Assembly (NCBI GenBank): GCA_000442125.1
Contig: KE546965.1
Coordinates: 124,001-188,000, forward strand
Direction of reading: 5' to 3'
DNA length: 64,000 bases
Source: Opeltia flavorubescens
Lineage: Eukaryota > Ascomycota > Lecanoromycetes > Teloschistales > Teloschistaceae
Part shown: positions 45,864 to 57,176 of the stretch, piece after piece
How the letters are laid out: each line of letters starts with the position of its first letter
Position numbering within the stretch: the stretch's first letter is position 1
Translations under genes and position numbers: made by a program
The notes under the pieces: generated by a model
What the model was told of the DNA's origin: nothing
The model's input: only the letters and a program-made list of their open reading frames with translations
Database searches by the model: none

Positions 45864-47790
45864 ATGACCACCAAAGATAGGACTCACGACATTTCTTCGA
45901 TCGACCACCACGTAAAGGATGTAGATACTCTATGCCAAGTCCTTAATCAAGCTCTTACCGCAGCCTTTCCGAGGTCCAGTAGAAGTCGCTACTCCGATGT
46001 CTATGTACTCCTCATCAGCTGGGAGAATGATGATCTCGGTGTTGTGACCGAGATCGATGAGCTCGAAGTGCTTTTGAGGCATATGTACCACTACCGGACG
46101 GATCAGTGGAAGATCCCGAGTAATAAATCTCATAATGCGGTCGTGCGTCGCATTATGCAGTCACTCGAGGATTTCGAGTCGACTGATAATCTTCTCATTG
46201 TATACTACGGCGGTCACGGCTATATGAATGAAGATCGTCAATGCGTTTGGCTCTGGTATGTCAAAAAATGCTGACAATGAAAAGAGTCTGGCTCATGATG
46301 CACAGCAACCAACGACCCGGAGCTGCTACTGTACAATGGTCTAGTATCCAGACAAACCTTGAAGAGGCCGACTCAGATGTTCTGATTCTGCTAGACTGTT
46401 GCGCCGCTGCAAGTTCCGCGGGCGGCTCTGGCAACGGTATCACAGAGCTCATAGCTGCCTGTGGATTCGAAGACTTTGCACCCGGCGTGGGCGAGCATTC
46501 CTTTACCAGAAGTCTGATTGAAGAGTTGAGATACTACGGTCAACGACCAGGTCCCATCTCAACAGCCTTTCTCCACAACAAAGTCCTTGCAAGGGCCAAG
46601 AAGTCCTGGAATCCACGATATCAATCTGCAGGAGCGCAAGAACGACGGAAAACGCCCATCCATATACACTTGGCAGACAGGTCGAAACAACGATGTATCG
46701 AGCTCACACCACTTGCATTTCCCCCGGAACTCAGGGATACCCTGTCCCAGAGCGGTTCCTTGGCGCCATCCACCTCGCCTTCAGAAGTCAGTGAAATGTC
46801 GAATCTGGGTGGATCGAGTCAGACTTCCTTGAATGAAGTTTGGCCAGATCCAGAGCATAATTCCCCTAAAGTATTGATATCCGTCGCACTCGAAGAAGAT
46901 CAATTCTTAAGGACTGAAGACGTGCTCGATTGGTTGAAGTCCTTTCCCGCTTTGGCGAAATGCGTACACATTGAGAGCGCCTACAAAAGCGATTCAACTT
47001 TGCTACTTCTCTCGCTTCCGGTGGCCTTATGGGACATGCTCCCTAATGATCCAGCCATCTCCTTTGTCGCGTTTGTAAAGTCCGCCAACCTTCTGGGTGC
47101 TCGAAAACCGGTTGAAGTAAAAGGAGAGGTGAAGAAGCAACTACCAAAAAAGGCGATCCTGGATCATGCCCGAACGCCAATGCCGGACCTGGTAATAGAT
47201 AAATACGGGCGGCCCTCTGTACATCATACTGCGTCTCCAAAGCGCCTGACCTTTTCCACTCCACAGGCATCAAATACCTCACCTATTACAAGCTTCGGCC
47301 ATCCCGGCGACCCAGTCCCAAGCCAGACCGCCGACACGAAAGCACTAGATCTGAAAACAAAAACGCCTACATATATCAAGGTCCATAACAAACACGTAGA
47401 ATTGGAGACCCTGCAGGATCTGAAATTACCGTGGGAGTATGATGACGTGAGTCGTGCTTCCTGCCGCGTCTACCCTTATACATTTCTTATTGACTGATCT
47501 GACTTGACTAGCGCGATTTCAATTACATAATCATCAAGCGCTGGATGGACCAGAAGGAGCAGGATGACATGTTCGCGCGCTCACAACTGCTAAGGGACGA
47601 ACGGGACGAACGGGATAGACGGGAGCGCCTGGAGCGTCCCTTCGGAAGTCCGTCATTAATCAAGCAAGTGAGGGGAAGGAAGACGGTCCGTGAGTACCAC
47701 CCAAGGACTGTCACCTACAATCGTAAGCCCCGACATCCAGATCGGCTGGAATCTCAAGAGCCGATCGACAAAGGTCCGTCGAAGCATTGA
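45864..47790 (+). CDS. caspase-like (peptidase C14) protein with C-terminal accessory domain
   Basis: Three exons, 45864-46255, 46306-47446 and 47512-47790, give 603 residues. The caspase-haemoglobinase fold is shown by the strand-loop LLIVYYGGHGYMNED with His118 and DVLILLDCCAAAS with the Cys pair 162-163, the dyad of C14 peptidases. CNQRPGAATVQWSSIQ between them is typical of fungal NLR-type and stand-alone caspase-like proteins. A variable middle follows. The C-terminus, YIKVHNKHVELETLQDLKLPWEYDD then RDFNYIIIKRWMDQ and a charged Arg/Glu helix, resembles a module found at the ends of several fungal proteins (possibly DUF8035-like; the name is from memory). No metacaspase p20/p10 arrangement or calcium site is clear. 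Confidence 0.87.
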
Positions 47791-48628
47791 TGGTGATAAT
47801 ACGAACACGAGTCCGCCTTAAGTCATACAATGCTCCTTCTCTACACTACCAATTGTGTGACTGAGACTGCAGCCCAGTCTTGACAGACAAGAAATACTCA
47901 ATACATACCCATTGGGGCGTAACCCGCTCATTACCGACCTCGTAATCAAGCCTCATACTCAATCAAATCAGCGAGGATCCCAGGCAGAAAAGATTCGTCC
48001 TTGGCCGAACAACTCTGCGGTCTCTCCAGAATACGTACAGCTACTACAGCTATTGACAGGAAGCGAGCATCCAATATTATCTCGGGATTCATACATACAT
48101 ACATACCAAAAGTGATATATGCCAAGATTGAGAGTGTACACTATGGGTCGGTAATATACCAGGGCATTACTCGTGAGGAATAAGCGAGCAGTTTGCATTG
48201 ATATTCACACATATCAAAGACTGTTTCCGCGGGATTATCTACGAGTAAAGACTGCTAGAATGTTGAGGATGTACTGCAGTCGGCAGAGCGGCATTAGAAC
48301 TGGTAAAGTAATGTAGGAGCTGAAGAATTAGTTGGAAGGAGGAGAGAATGAGCAAATAAAAAAATTGTATGTAGTAGCCATGTCTTAATGACTGGGTAGT
48401 CTTGATGGAAGAAAGAGAGATCTCACTTCCATGATTTCTAGGCCATGTCCTCATGCCCAGGAGTTTTGAAAAGACGAATAAGCCAAATGTGACTGAACAC
48501 TGTCGAATTGCTAAGGTTTGGTGATTGACAAATTCAAGGAGGAAGGTTCTAATCATATTTTCTGGTGACGTCATTCGAGGCGATTCGTCCGTCACCCCAA
48601 ACATTACACGCAGAGGACTTGATTATAG
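47791..48628. other. intergenic
   Basis: 3' flank of the caspase-like gene and promoter of the Rqt4-like gene. A short (ACAT)n tract lies near 48091-48106. No gene supported. Confidence 0.5.
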
Positions 48629-50288
48629 ATGTCTTCCTCCAATTGGGCCCTCGCCCAAATCTCCCATATCCTGCCTCTTGACGAGCAGTCTCTGCAAGAG
48701 ATCCTCGATTATACTTCCACCCTCTCCAAAGATGCCTCGGCCGACCACCTCAGAAACCTACTCGGTACTTCCCCCAAAGCACTAGAGTTTATAAGCTCCT
48801 ACAACTCCCGTCGCGAAGTACCTATCACGGAACTAGAACCCCCAGTTCCTGCAGCTACCGCAGCCTCCGACCCGTCTGAAAGTCAGAAGAAACCGAGGAA
48901 GAAGAAGCAGCCCTTGAACAAACCGTTCAACCCTCGACAACCTGAAGACTATGGGAACACTGCTGGTGGCTATCACAAGAGGAATGATGATGACTATATC
49001 TCAGGACGAACACAGCAAACCAAGGCACCGGCTCTGGCAAACACCTTAGCTCTCTCAGACAAGCCTGACGCACGCCAACTATCAGTACCTGCTCAGACTT
49101 CTGGCAACTCCTCTCCGAGGAAACCTCCCTCAGTCTCCGGCCCCCTGATATCAGACCTGCCCAATGTTCGAGTTGGGTCACGAAATAATTCTCGGGCCTC
49201 GTCTCCAGCACCCAAGACTAAAGTCAACGTTGCGGGCGGTACATCAATGCATGGTGCTTCCTCCACCCTACAAGACCTAGTGCGCCTTCCATACTATCAT
49301 TCCGGTCTCCTAGCTAATCACAACTTAGGACTCTGCCATCCGTGCTCTTGAGCTCCAGACCAATCCTTCCTTGACCAACGAACCTACTCCAGCCCGCGCC
49401 TGTTCCTGCAACGCAACCAAGCATCCTCTCCTAACCGCCGCTCCCAATTGTCTCAGTTGTGGCAAGATCATCTGCGTCAAAGAAGGAATCGGCCCCTGTA
49501 CGTTCTGCTCTCAGCCCCTGCTCTCCCCCTCCGAAATCAACAGTATGATCCGAGAACTACGAGAAGAAAGAGGCAAGGAGCGTATGTCCACCAACAATGC
49601 CACACATAGACGCGCCGACCTAGCCACTACGCCTCGGCCATTCGCATCGATGAGCAATAACGGAGATTCCACAGAGCCAAGTCTAGCAGCAGCCCAACAA
49701 CACCGCAATAAGCTACTCTCGTACCAAGCACAGAATGCTCGTCGCACACACATCATCGATGAGGCCGCAGACTTTGATACTCCCGTCTCGGGCCAGAATA
49801 TCTGGGCTTCCCCAACCGAAAGAGCGAAGCAGCTGAAGAAACAGCAAAAAGTCTTGAGGGAGCAGGAGTGGAACGCCAAGCCGGAATGGGAGAAGAGAAA
49901 AGTGGTCGTCAGCATTGATGTTGTGGGCGGGAAAGCAATGAGGAGGATGGAAGGCATGGAGAGACCGAAGGAAAAGTTGGAGGTGGAAGAAGAAGATGAC
50001 AACGACGATGGACAGAACATTGAAGTTAAGGGAGGGACCAACCAAAATGGAGGAAGAGGGGCATTCAGCAAGAACCCGTTGATGGGAGGACTGATACGGC
50101 CGGTGTGGAAAGGAAAAGGAGCGGAGCTCGATGACGAAACGAGAAAGGAGAGGCAGGACGCAAAATGGAGAAGAGTACAAGATGACGATGATGACAATGA
50201 AGCGTGGATCTTGGACGGAGGTGTCTATGGTGGAAGAGAAGACACGGAGAACATCAGACTAGGCGATGAGGAGCATGCTTTTGGCTGA
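48629..50288 (+). CDS. TRIP4/ASC-1 homologue, ribosome quality control trigger subunit Rqt4-like
   Basis: Two exons, 48629-49279 and 49329-50288, give 536 residues. The N-terminal helix bundle (SHILPLDEQSLQEILDYTSTLSKDASADHLRNLLG) is the CUE-like segment of Rqt4/TRIP4. A basic KKPRKKK linker follows, then the C2HC5 zinc finger: Cys242, Cys244, His249, Cys258, Cys261, Cys266, Cys274 and Cys277 in ACSCNATKHPLL, CLSCGKIIC and GPCTFC. The rest is charged with an acidic patch and a conserved IWASPTERAKQLKKQQK. Yeast Rqt4, with Slh1 and Cue3, splits stalled ribosomes; human TRIP4 does the same in ASC-1. No C-terminal ASCH domain is present, as in fungal Rqt4. Confidence 0.9.
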
Positions 50289-50678
50289 ATCTTCTTCTCC
50301 CATCATTGGGCAATGCTGCAGAAGTCTGCATGTAATTTATGGGAAGGATAATCGGTGGTCTATTTACTCCCGCTCAAGCGATTACTTGTCACAATTACCA
50401 GAAATAATATACTGTTCGCCTTTAAAAAAACTTCCATGTACTCTAAATAAGCTGCATTCACGGCCGAGACGATCAGCGTCAACATAGATAGATATGGCTT
50501 GCCCTTATTGATATGAGTCATACTTGCATCTCCCTCAAGAGAAGAAAAACATAAAGACACGCGCCTCCGTAAAGTGCAACTCGGAGGTCTCCAATATTCA
50601 ACACAAGACCACCATTCTTCCACTATTCCCTCCTCAAAGCATACAATCACCTCCAGAAAATCAAGCCAACCACCCACA
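50289..50678. other. intergenic
   Basis: Short spacer with the Rqt4-like 3' end and the methyltransferase promoter. Nothing else seen. Confidence 0.5.
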
Positions 50679-51602
50679 ATGACCGCTCCACCCCCTCCAC
50701 CCAAATATCTCCCTACCCTCGAAACCTACACCCTCTGGGCACCAACCTACGACACCGACGGTAATTTCCTGCAAGCCCTCGATTCGCTTCTCGTGCCTAC
50801 CATGCTCTCTTCTATAACGCCTCATCTCCCACCTAGTCCAAAAATACTAGACCTAGGATGCGGCACAGGCCGTACAACACTCTTATTACTCGAAATACCA
50901 AATGCAGAGGTAAAAGGTGTGGATAATTGTGTGGAGATGCTTGAGATCGCGAGGGGAAGGTTAGGGGAGAGATGGACAGAACTCGGCGAGGAGAAGGGAG
51001 AAGAGGAGGAAAAGATAGAAGGGAAGGGACAGAGGAAGAGGGCAAAGCGGTGGGAGTTAGGTGTCTGGGATATCGAAAACAGTAAGATCGCGGAAGAAAA
51101 CAACGATGAAAAACTGGAGGATGAGACCTCAGACCAAAGAAAAAACGGGAAAGAAGACGAAGAAACCAAAAAGAGGGAGGAAATGGAGAAGCCTACCCTC
51201 CTCCCCCCCTCCTCCTTCACCCTCATAACCTCAACCCTAGTCCTCGAACACATCCCCCTCCTCCCCTCCTTCTTCAATAAAATTGTCCCCCTCCTCAAAC
51301 CCAACAGCTTCCTCCTCCTAACAAACATGCACAACTCCATGTCCCTCTCCGGTTCCCGCGCCGGTTTCACCAACCCTCTCACCGGGGAAAAAGTCCGTGG
51401 GGAGAGTTATTTCCACAATTTGGAAGATGTGGTCGCCGAGGCTGGGAAATGCGGGTTTGAGGTATTTTGGGGGCCGGAGGAGAGGGAGGTTAAGGGGAAG
51501 GATATGGAGAAATTGGGGAAGAGGGCGGAGAGGTGGGTTGGTGTGAGGGTTTGGTGGGGGGTTGTTTTTAGGATGGGGGAGGGGGGGAGGGGGGAGGGAT
51601 GA
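50679..51602 (+). CDS. SAM-dependent class I methyltransferase
   Basis: Single exon, 307 residues from the ATG at 50679; an earlier in-frame extension is not methyltransferase-like. YTLWAPTYDTDGN starts the fold, motif I is ILDLGCGTGRTT, the acidic end of strand 2 is VKGVDNCVEML, and LITSTLVLEHI is motif post-II. A 70-80-residue insert of almost only Glu, Lys, Asp and Arg sits between strand 2 and motif II. The rest (LKPNSFLLLTNMH, then the final strands) is normal. Substrate unknown; the layout resembles UbiE/Menaquinone-type small-molecule methyltransferases. Strong purine skew in the insert and tail sets it apart from its neighbours. Confidence 0.85.
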   Translation: MTAPPPPPKYLPTLETYTLWAPTYDTDGNFLQALDSLLVPTMLSSITPHLPPSPKILDLGCGTGRTTLLLLEIPNAEVKGVDNCVEMLEIARGRLGERWTELGEEKGEEEEKIEGKGQRKRAKRWELGVWDIENSKIAEENNDEKLEDETSDQRKNGKEDEETKKREEMEKPTLLPPSSFTLITSTLVLEHIPLLPSFFNKIVPLLKPNSFLLLTNMHNSMSLSGSRAGFTNPLTGEKVRGESYFHNLEDVVAEAGKCGFEVFWGPEEREVKGKDMEKLGKRAERWVGVRVWWGVVFRMGEGGRGEG

Positions 51603-53220
51603 ATGTGGTGATCATGGTTTTTGGGGGGATGGATGAATGATTGAGTGATTTGAGGGCATGGATGGGAATGGAGTTTTCGATGTATCGAGTTATGTGTTTG
51701 TCATGTACTTGTCGTGGTAGCGATTTCTCAGTGGCCATTAAGTTGATGAGAGGGGTTGGTGTCGAATATCATTCATCTTCAAAAGTAATTCTATATTGAT
51801 GAGATACTTGCAACATAGAGCTGCGTCAAGGTTTCCACGGTTCGTCTTAGGATCACTGGAATAGGACACGCACCTAACCTCTAGACTAGTTGATGAAGAG
51901 ATAGCACGACCAAGAGACCTCCTCATCGGTTAGGAAGCTATCGGCGGTTTGTTCTTCGAGTATCTCGTCAGCCACTTGCTACATATACATGTAGAGGTAC
52001 ATCAATGCCGAACAACCATCTGGTAATGATCATACACGTCAACGGCTTCAATGCAAGCAGCCGCAGATTGAAGGCAGAGCTCGTTGGGGTAACAACCCTT
52101 TTCGGAGGAGAGCAGTGGGCTGAAAAGTCTCCCTTGCATCCAACTGCCGGCGCGGATATCTGAAAGAGAAGCCATACCATTCATTACCCCACTGTTGAGC
52201 TGCGCAAGCTACACGCATCCATCAGAGGATAAGACGGCAAATGAATCACTTGTTGAGATCGAACTCTGGTTCAGGCTTGCGCTCCCCGCATTCTCAAAGG
52301 CCAAAGCTTGGAGCGGGTCGACGGGTTCTGGAGATTTGAGGATGGTCCAACGCACGCCGTAGTTACGTGCAGCGGTTGCTTCAGGAGTCCCCGCAAGCCA
52401 GGAGGTGGAACGAAAATTACACCAAAAGTGTTTTATTTCGCTTCAACAGGCAAAGTCGTATGAAGATGCATCTGAATTAGCGGAATGACGTCCGTCCACC
52501 GTAAATGATTGGTCATCCCAGATCGAATTGGCAGGAAAACCAAGATCGAATACGATAGATTTCAAGGCTAAGATCAAATGAAGGCAGCATGGCGTGCAGT
52601 GGCGCAAAGCAGGGTCCGGGGTAGGTACTGAAGCTTTGACAGAATTCCAATTCCATTACCCCGACACCCAGTTCTGGCACTCTCGCACGCCTTTGTGGCC
52701 CTTCAGCCGAAAAGCGACCTCGTTGCTTCATTGGTTGTTCTGCAGGTAGCGATGAGGAGGCTTGGGGGATGCTTTCCCAGGACCAGAGTCGAGACCGTGC
52801 CAAGCTTCACGCCAGAGACATCATTCAGCTGCATGAGCGTCGATGAAGAGGTCACTTTGCATATGGAGTTTCGGGGGCGATGAAATACTTAGGTAAACCG
52901 GTCCTTATTATCAGATACTCACTCCTCATTTCGTGCTGCTATTTGTTGCGACGTTTCCCTATCGACTTATCCTCCAATCCTTTCGTTTGGTAGTGACACC
53001 ACTGGTTGATAGTTGCGCCTTCCTAATTGAGATCTCAATTGTATATGTCTTCATAACTTCCCTCTTCAAAGCTTAATCTCTCGTACCTAATCAAATTCTC
53101 TACCTTGAACAGCTCTATTGTCGTGTAATCAGCTCTTGCTGCTTGTGTATACAATAGCCATTGCATGCTTAACCCTTATTTTTGAACGCATCTGTATTAA
53201 ACCCTCTGATCCAGCTTCCA
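51603..53220. other. intergenic
   Basis: 1.6 kb between two plus-strand genes; includes a CT-rich leader (about 52980-53140) before the acetate transporter. No gene supported in short frames of either strand. Confidence 0.45.
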
Positions 53221-54437
53221 ATGGCCAACGCTCACCCCAGCAACGCCCACCCGGATGACAATCGTTTGGAGAAAGATTTTTCGAATCATGGCATTAACGG
53301 GCATCCCAATGGCAACAGCTCTGACTACGACAATGGTGATGCTCTGACCCGCCTAAGAACAGCCGGCAGTGTCAACATCTCACCCGAGCTCTTCGAGAAG
53401 CTATATCTCTCGCCCGAAAGCCGTGTCAAAGGGGAGCTCCGCAAGACCTTCGGCAATCCAACTCCCATGTACGTTTCTTTGAATTTCTCATGATGGGCAT
53501 CACTGATACCTGAGTAGCGCCCTCGTCGGTTTCATCCTTAGCCTAACACCTCTATCGTGCGATCTCATGGGCTGGCGCGGTGCAGGCGGTAATGGTGCAG
53601 CCTCAACTGGTAAGTGCTTAATCTATAATTCCAACATGATGATCACAAAGTACTAACAAACTCTCCCTCAGGCGTCTTCTTCTTCTTCGGCGGCCTCCTC
53701 ATGATCATCGGTTCAATCGGCGAATGGATCATCGGAAACACCTTTCCCTTCGTCGTCTTCGGAACATTCGGTAACTGCATCTCCCCATACCCAATCATAA
53801 CCATAATCAATCAACAAAACCACTAATACACCTACAGGAGCCTTCTGGGCCACCTTCGGCGCAACCCTAGTCCCCTGGTTCAACGCCTACGGAGCCTACG
53901 TCACCGACCCAACGGTCGCGGCCACCTATATGGGCAATCCTGGAAATCCAGCGGGTTTGCAAGTGCCCGCTTTCAACGCCAGCTTCGCTTTTTTCCTCAT
54001 ATTTATGGGTTCGTCAACAATTCTCCCCCCACCCCATCCCTTCCCCCCCGAAAGAAGTTACACCCAAAAATCTAACAAGAAGCAAAAAACCTTTAGGCAT
54101 GATATGCTTCATCTTCCTCATCTGCTCCCTCCGCACCAACATCGTCTTCTTCATCATCTTCTTCACCCTCGTCTGCGCCTTCGGCTGCCTCGCAGGCGCT
54201 TACTTCAACCTCGCCCTTGTCTACGAGAACGCAACGAACGTCGCTGCGGCGACTCGGGCGGGGAGATTGGTCGTTGCCGGGGGTGCGTTTACATTTGTGA
54301 CGAGTCTTGCGGGGTGGTATATTTTCTTTGCGATTATGTTGGCGAGTTTGGATTTCCCGTTGCAGGTTCCTGTGGGGGATCTTTCGACTTTGATTAAGGG
54401 GGCAAGTGCGAGGGGGGAGGGGGGGAGTAAGGTTTAG
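53221..54437 (+). CDS. acetate/ammonium transporter, GPR1/FUN34/YaaH family
   Basis: Five exons, 53221-53468, 53518-53609, 53672-53770, 53838-54008 and 54097-54437, give 316 residues. An 85-residue hydrophilic N-terminus precedes the family signature FGNPTPIALVGF (NPxPxxL), then [37 protein letters not shown], and three more helices ending [27 protein letters not shown]. This is the six-helix AceTr fold; relatives (Ady2/Ato1, AcpA) import acetate with protons or are linked to ammonium release. The start ATG at 53221 is the first ATG of the frame. The last intron (54009-54096) is C-rich. Confidence 0.93.
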
Positions 54438-55268
54438 AGGTATTGATTGTGCTGGGTGATTGGGAGGATGATGGAAGTGGGATATGATACGGGGTAGCGT
54501 GAATGACTTAGGGTTGTTAAGGGAATTCGTGTTTTTTACTTGGGCAGGGTTTGATGGGCTTATGTGGTATTTCGTATGCTGTGTTCAAATTGTCATGGGT
54601 AGACAGTACCATGCCAGACGCGAATTTTTTTTAAAGGCTAGCTGCGAGTCTTTGCTAAAAGTAGATTGTGAGAGATGTGAGCTAGTAATTGTATTAAGAT
54701 TCCGCAACAGGTATTTCTGATTTGGCAATCCTGTTTGTATATTAATTTATTGTTGTTGCTTTTCCCGGGTTCAATTATGCCTTTTGGTATTTGAAGATCT
54801 CTCTCCTCTGCTGGGAATTATTTTTTTCTTCGAATGTCGGCTTTTGTATGTGTGCTTCTTCATCCTGTTGTTCCACCGAACTGTTTCCATGAGAAACTTT
54901 CTCGTCGGAGTGTGGAGATGTGCTTCTGGATTGTTAACTTTCTTGCTCAGTAGATTTGATTTTCGCTATGATTGGGCTTTAGTAAGCCAAAAGTCTAGAG
55001 TAAAGGAAATCAATTCGGGCCGATCGGTGCTTGTTTCCCCGCGACCTAATTTAAAGCTTATGCAGGTTGGTGTATACGAATGCGAACTTGAGTACGTATT
55101 CGCGAGCGATGGAACCATGATATCATCTTAATCTTTAGCGATGACTCTAGAGCTGAAGATGCCGTGGCCGACAATGAGTGATATAAGTGACTGCGAGGCT
55201 AAGGGACATGGAAGCTTGTTGCTATTCCATCGCGAATCTCATCAATACTCACATCTGGAGCAACAGCC
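54438..55268. other. intergenic
   Basis: 3' flank of the transporter and promoter of the SDR gene. T-rich frames at 54484-55131 are not gene-like. Confidence 0.45.
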
Positions 55269-56391
55269 ATGGTCTCACTCAAGGCAGTCCAGGAATCCAA
55301 TGCGTCCCTCCGGTCCAAGGCCTCCGGTCAAGTCGCCCTTTTTGTGGGCGCAACAAGTGGCATCGCTATGCACACCTTGCTCGAATACGCACGATATTCG
55401 GAGAAGCCCAGAGTCTACATTGTTGGTCGAGGCGAGGCGAAGTTATCTCCTCTCATCAGAGAGCTAGAGAAAATCAATCCGCAAGGCACCTTCATTCCTC
55501 TGCAATACTCGATATCGCTGCTCAAGAATGTCGATGCCGCCTGTGAAGAGTTCAAGAGCAAGGAAAAACACTTGGACCTGTTGGTGATGTGCCCCGGATA
55601 CTTGAAGCTGTCATGGATCGGTATGTATGATTCTGCTGGGTCTCCCGCAGCGACGACAGGCATTTCTTGACCATTCACGCTGATTACCCTTCATAGAAAA
55701 CGAAGACGGTCTCGAAGACACCATCTCCCTTCGCTACTACGTTCGCATGCGCTTCATTACCAATCTACTCCCTCTTCTCCTCGCTGCTCCAACATCCCGC
55801 ATCGTCAGTATTCACGGCGCGGGCAAGGAAGGCCACCTGATCGAGTCCGATCTCGAGTTGCGCAAGAACTTCTCCCTCGCGAACGCTGCTATGCATACAT
55901 CCACCATGAATACACTCGCCCTGCAAGAAATCGCAGCAATCCATCCAACCATCAGCTGTGTGCATGTCTTTCCTGGAGTGGTGGTCACCAATGGCTACAA
56001 TATTCTATCGGAGGACTTTTGGGCTCCGCTGCGGTGGATGTTCATATGGACGGTGCTGCCGGTAATGAAGATGGTGACAACTAGTCTAGAGGAAAGTGGG
56101 CAGCGCCATTTGTTCCATGCTACCTCGGCAATGTACCCTCCAGCAGACGAGCAACAGAAAGATACATCTTCAAGAAAGGATATCCAGGTAGCAGAGGGCG
56201 CGGATGGGATGAAGGGCAGTGGGTGTTACTTGCTAGGTCCGACAGGAGAAAGAGTAGGAGATAGGAAGCTACTTCAAGAATATCGGCAGAGGGAGATGGG
56301 GAAAGTCATATGGACGCATACGTTGGAGGTGTTCGATAGGGTGCTTGGGAAGACGTCCCATCCGCAGTCGTCCGTGGCTTTGACAGGCTAG
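55269..56391 (+). CDS. atypical short-chain dehydrogenase/reductase
   Basis: Two exons, 55269-55620 and 55697-56391, give 348 residues. The cofactor motif is GATSGIA (27-33), followed by VYIVGRGEAKLSPL (basic, NADP-type) and DLLVMCPGYLKL (the NNAG position, changed). ENEDGLEDTISLRYYVRMRFITNLLPLL and RIVSIHGAGKEG align with SDR helices, but no SxxY-xxxK active site is seen where expected: the helix reads ANAAMHTSTMNTLALQEIA. This variant pattern recalls a group of fungal SDR-like proteins near secondary-metabolite genes (from memory). It may bind NADP(H) without classical chemistry. Neighbours give no pathway clue. Confidence 0.83.
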
Positions 56392-57176
56392 GCATACACT
56401 TGAGTTGGAACCTACGATGTGAAATGGGTAATCCGAGGAGGGATGCGGATTCTTATGCCAAGAGTCTAAGCACAGGTCAGCTTGACGGATGGATCCGAGC
56501 TGGGGCTTTTCGCTTCCTTGGGGGCGAAACAAGAGGCGAATCGAAGGGCAGCTTGGCAGAAGAATGACACCCAGACCAGGCCGAAATACGACCAAGCCCA
56601 TATGGATGCAGTATGTTTTACCGAAGATGAGTTATTCGGTATGATTCGCTTCCGTGATCATTACAATTTTACGCGACCTGTTGACTTCTCGCCTGTTCTC
56701 GCGAATGGAGTCCTGATCATCTTACGTATGAGTGGTCGTTTTAACAACAAAGATATCGTCAGCCTGAAACACACCATGGATACTCTGCAATCTCCCATGT
56801 GAGCTTTGCTGATGATTAGTTGCAGCGGGATGACAGNGGATTACACTTCAAATTCCCCGAGCACGACATCACGTTCCGAATGGTGCGAGACGGCCGTCTG
56901 TGCGGCGCAGTACACGCCCATCTGCAAGGTCCCGTTTATCCTCCGGTCTCGAATATCAAAGAGCAGCAGCCACGACATTGCTGTTGTGGGTCAGCTCGCC
57001 GTTTGCTCTTACCTCATTTACATTCTTACGCACCTTCACTTTAGCGCAATGGCCTCAGTAATTAGACATATATCGGACCTTCAGCATACTTATAATCTTT
57101 GCGTTTATCCGTTTGCTAGTAGCATTTATTACAATTGGTCGTGCGAACGGGACGCTTGTGCTTTCAGCTCACCACG
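56392..57176. other. intergenic with weak coding-like stretches
   Basis: Plus strand 56482-56802 and 56820-57044 contain frames with some coding character, but I cannot connect them to a gene or family. One N at 56837. Otherwise the promoter of the bicupin. Confidence 0.35.

Noticed and set aside
49511-50197. 228-codon minus-strand Ser-rich frame
   Set aside because: Shadow of the charged C-terminal part of the Rqt4-like gene.
56482-57044. Possible small gene in two frames before the bicupin
   Set aside because: The only gap that would link the frames is too short for an intron and no homology is recognised; left as intergenic.
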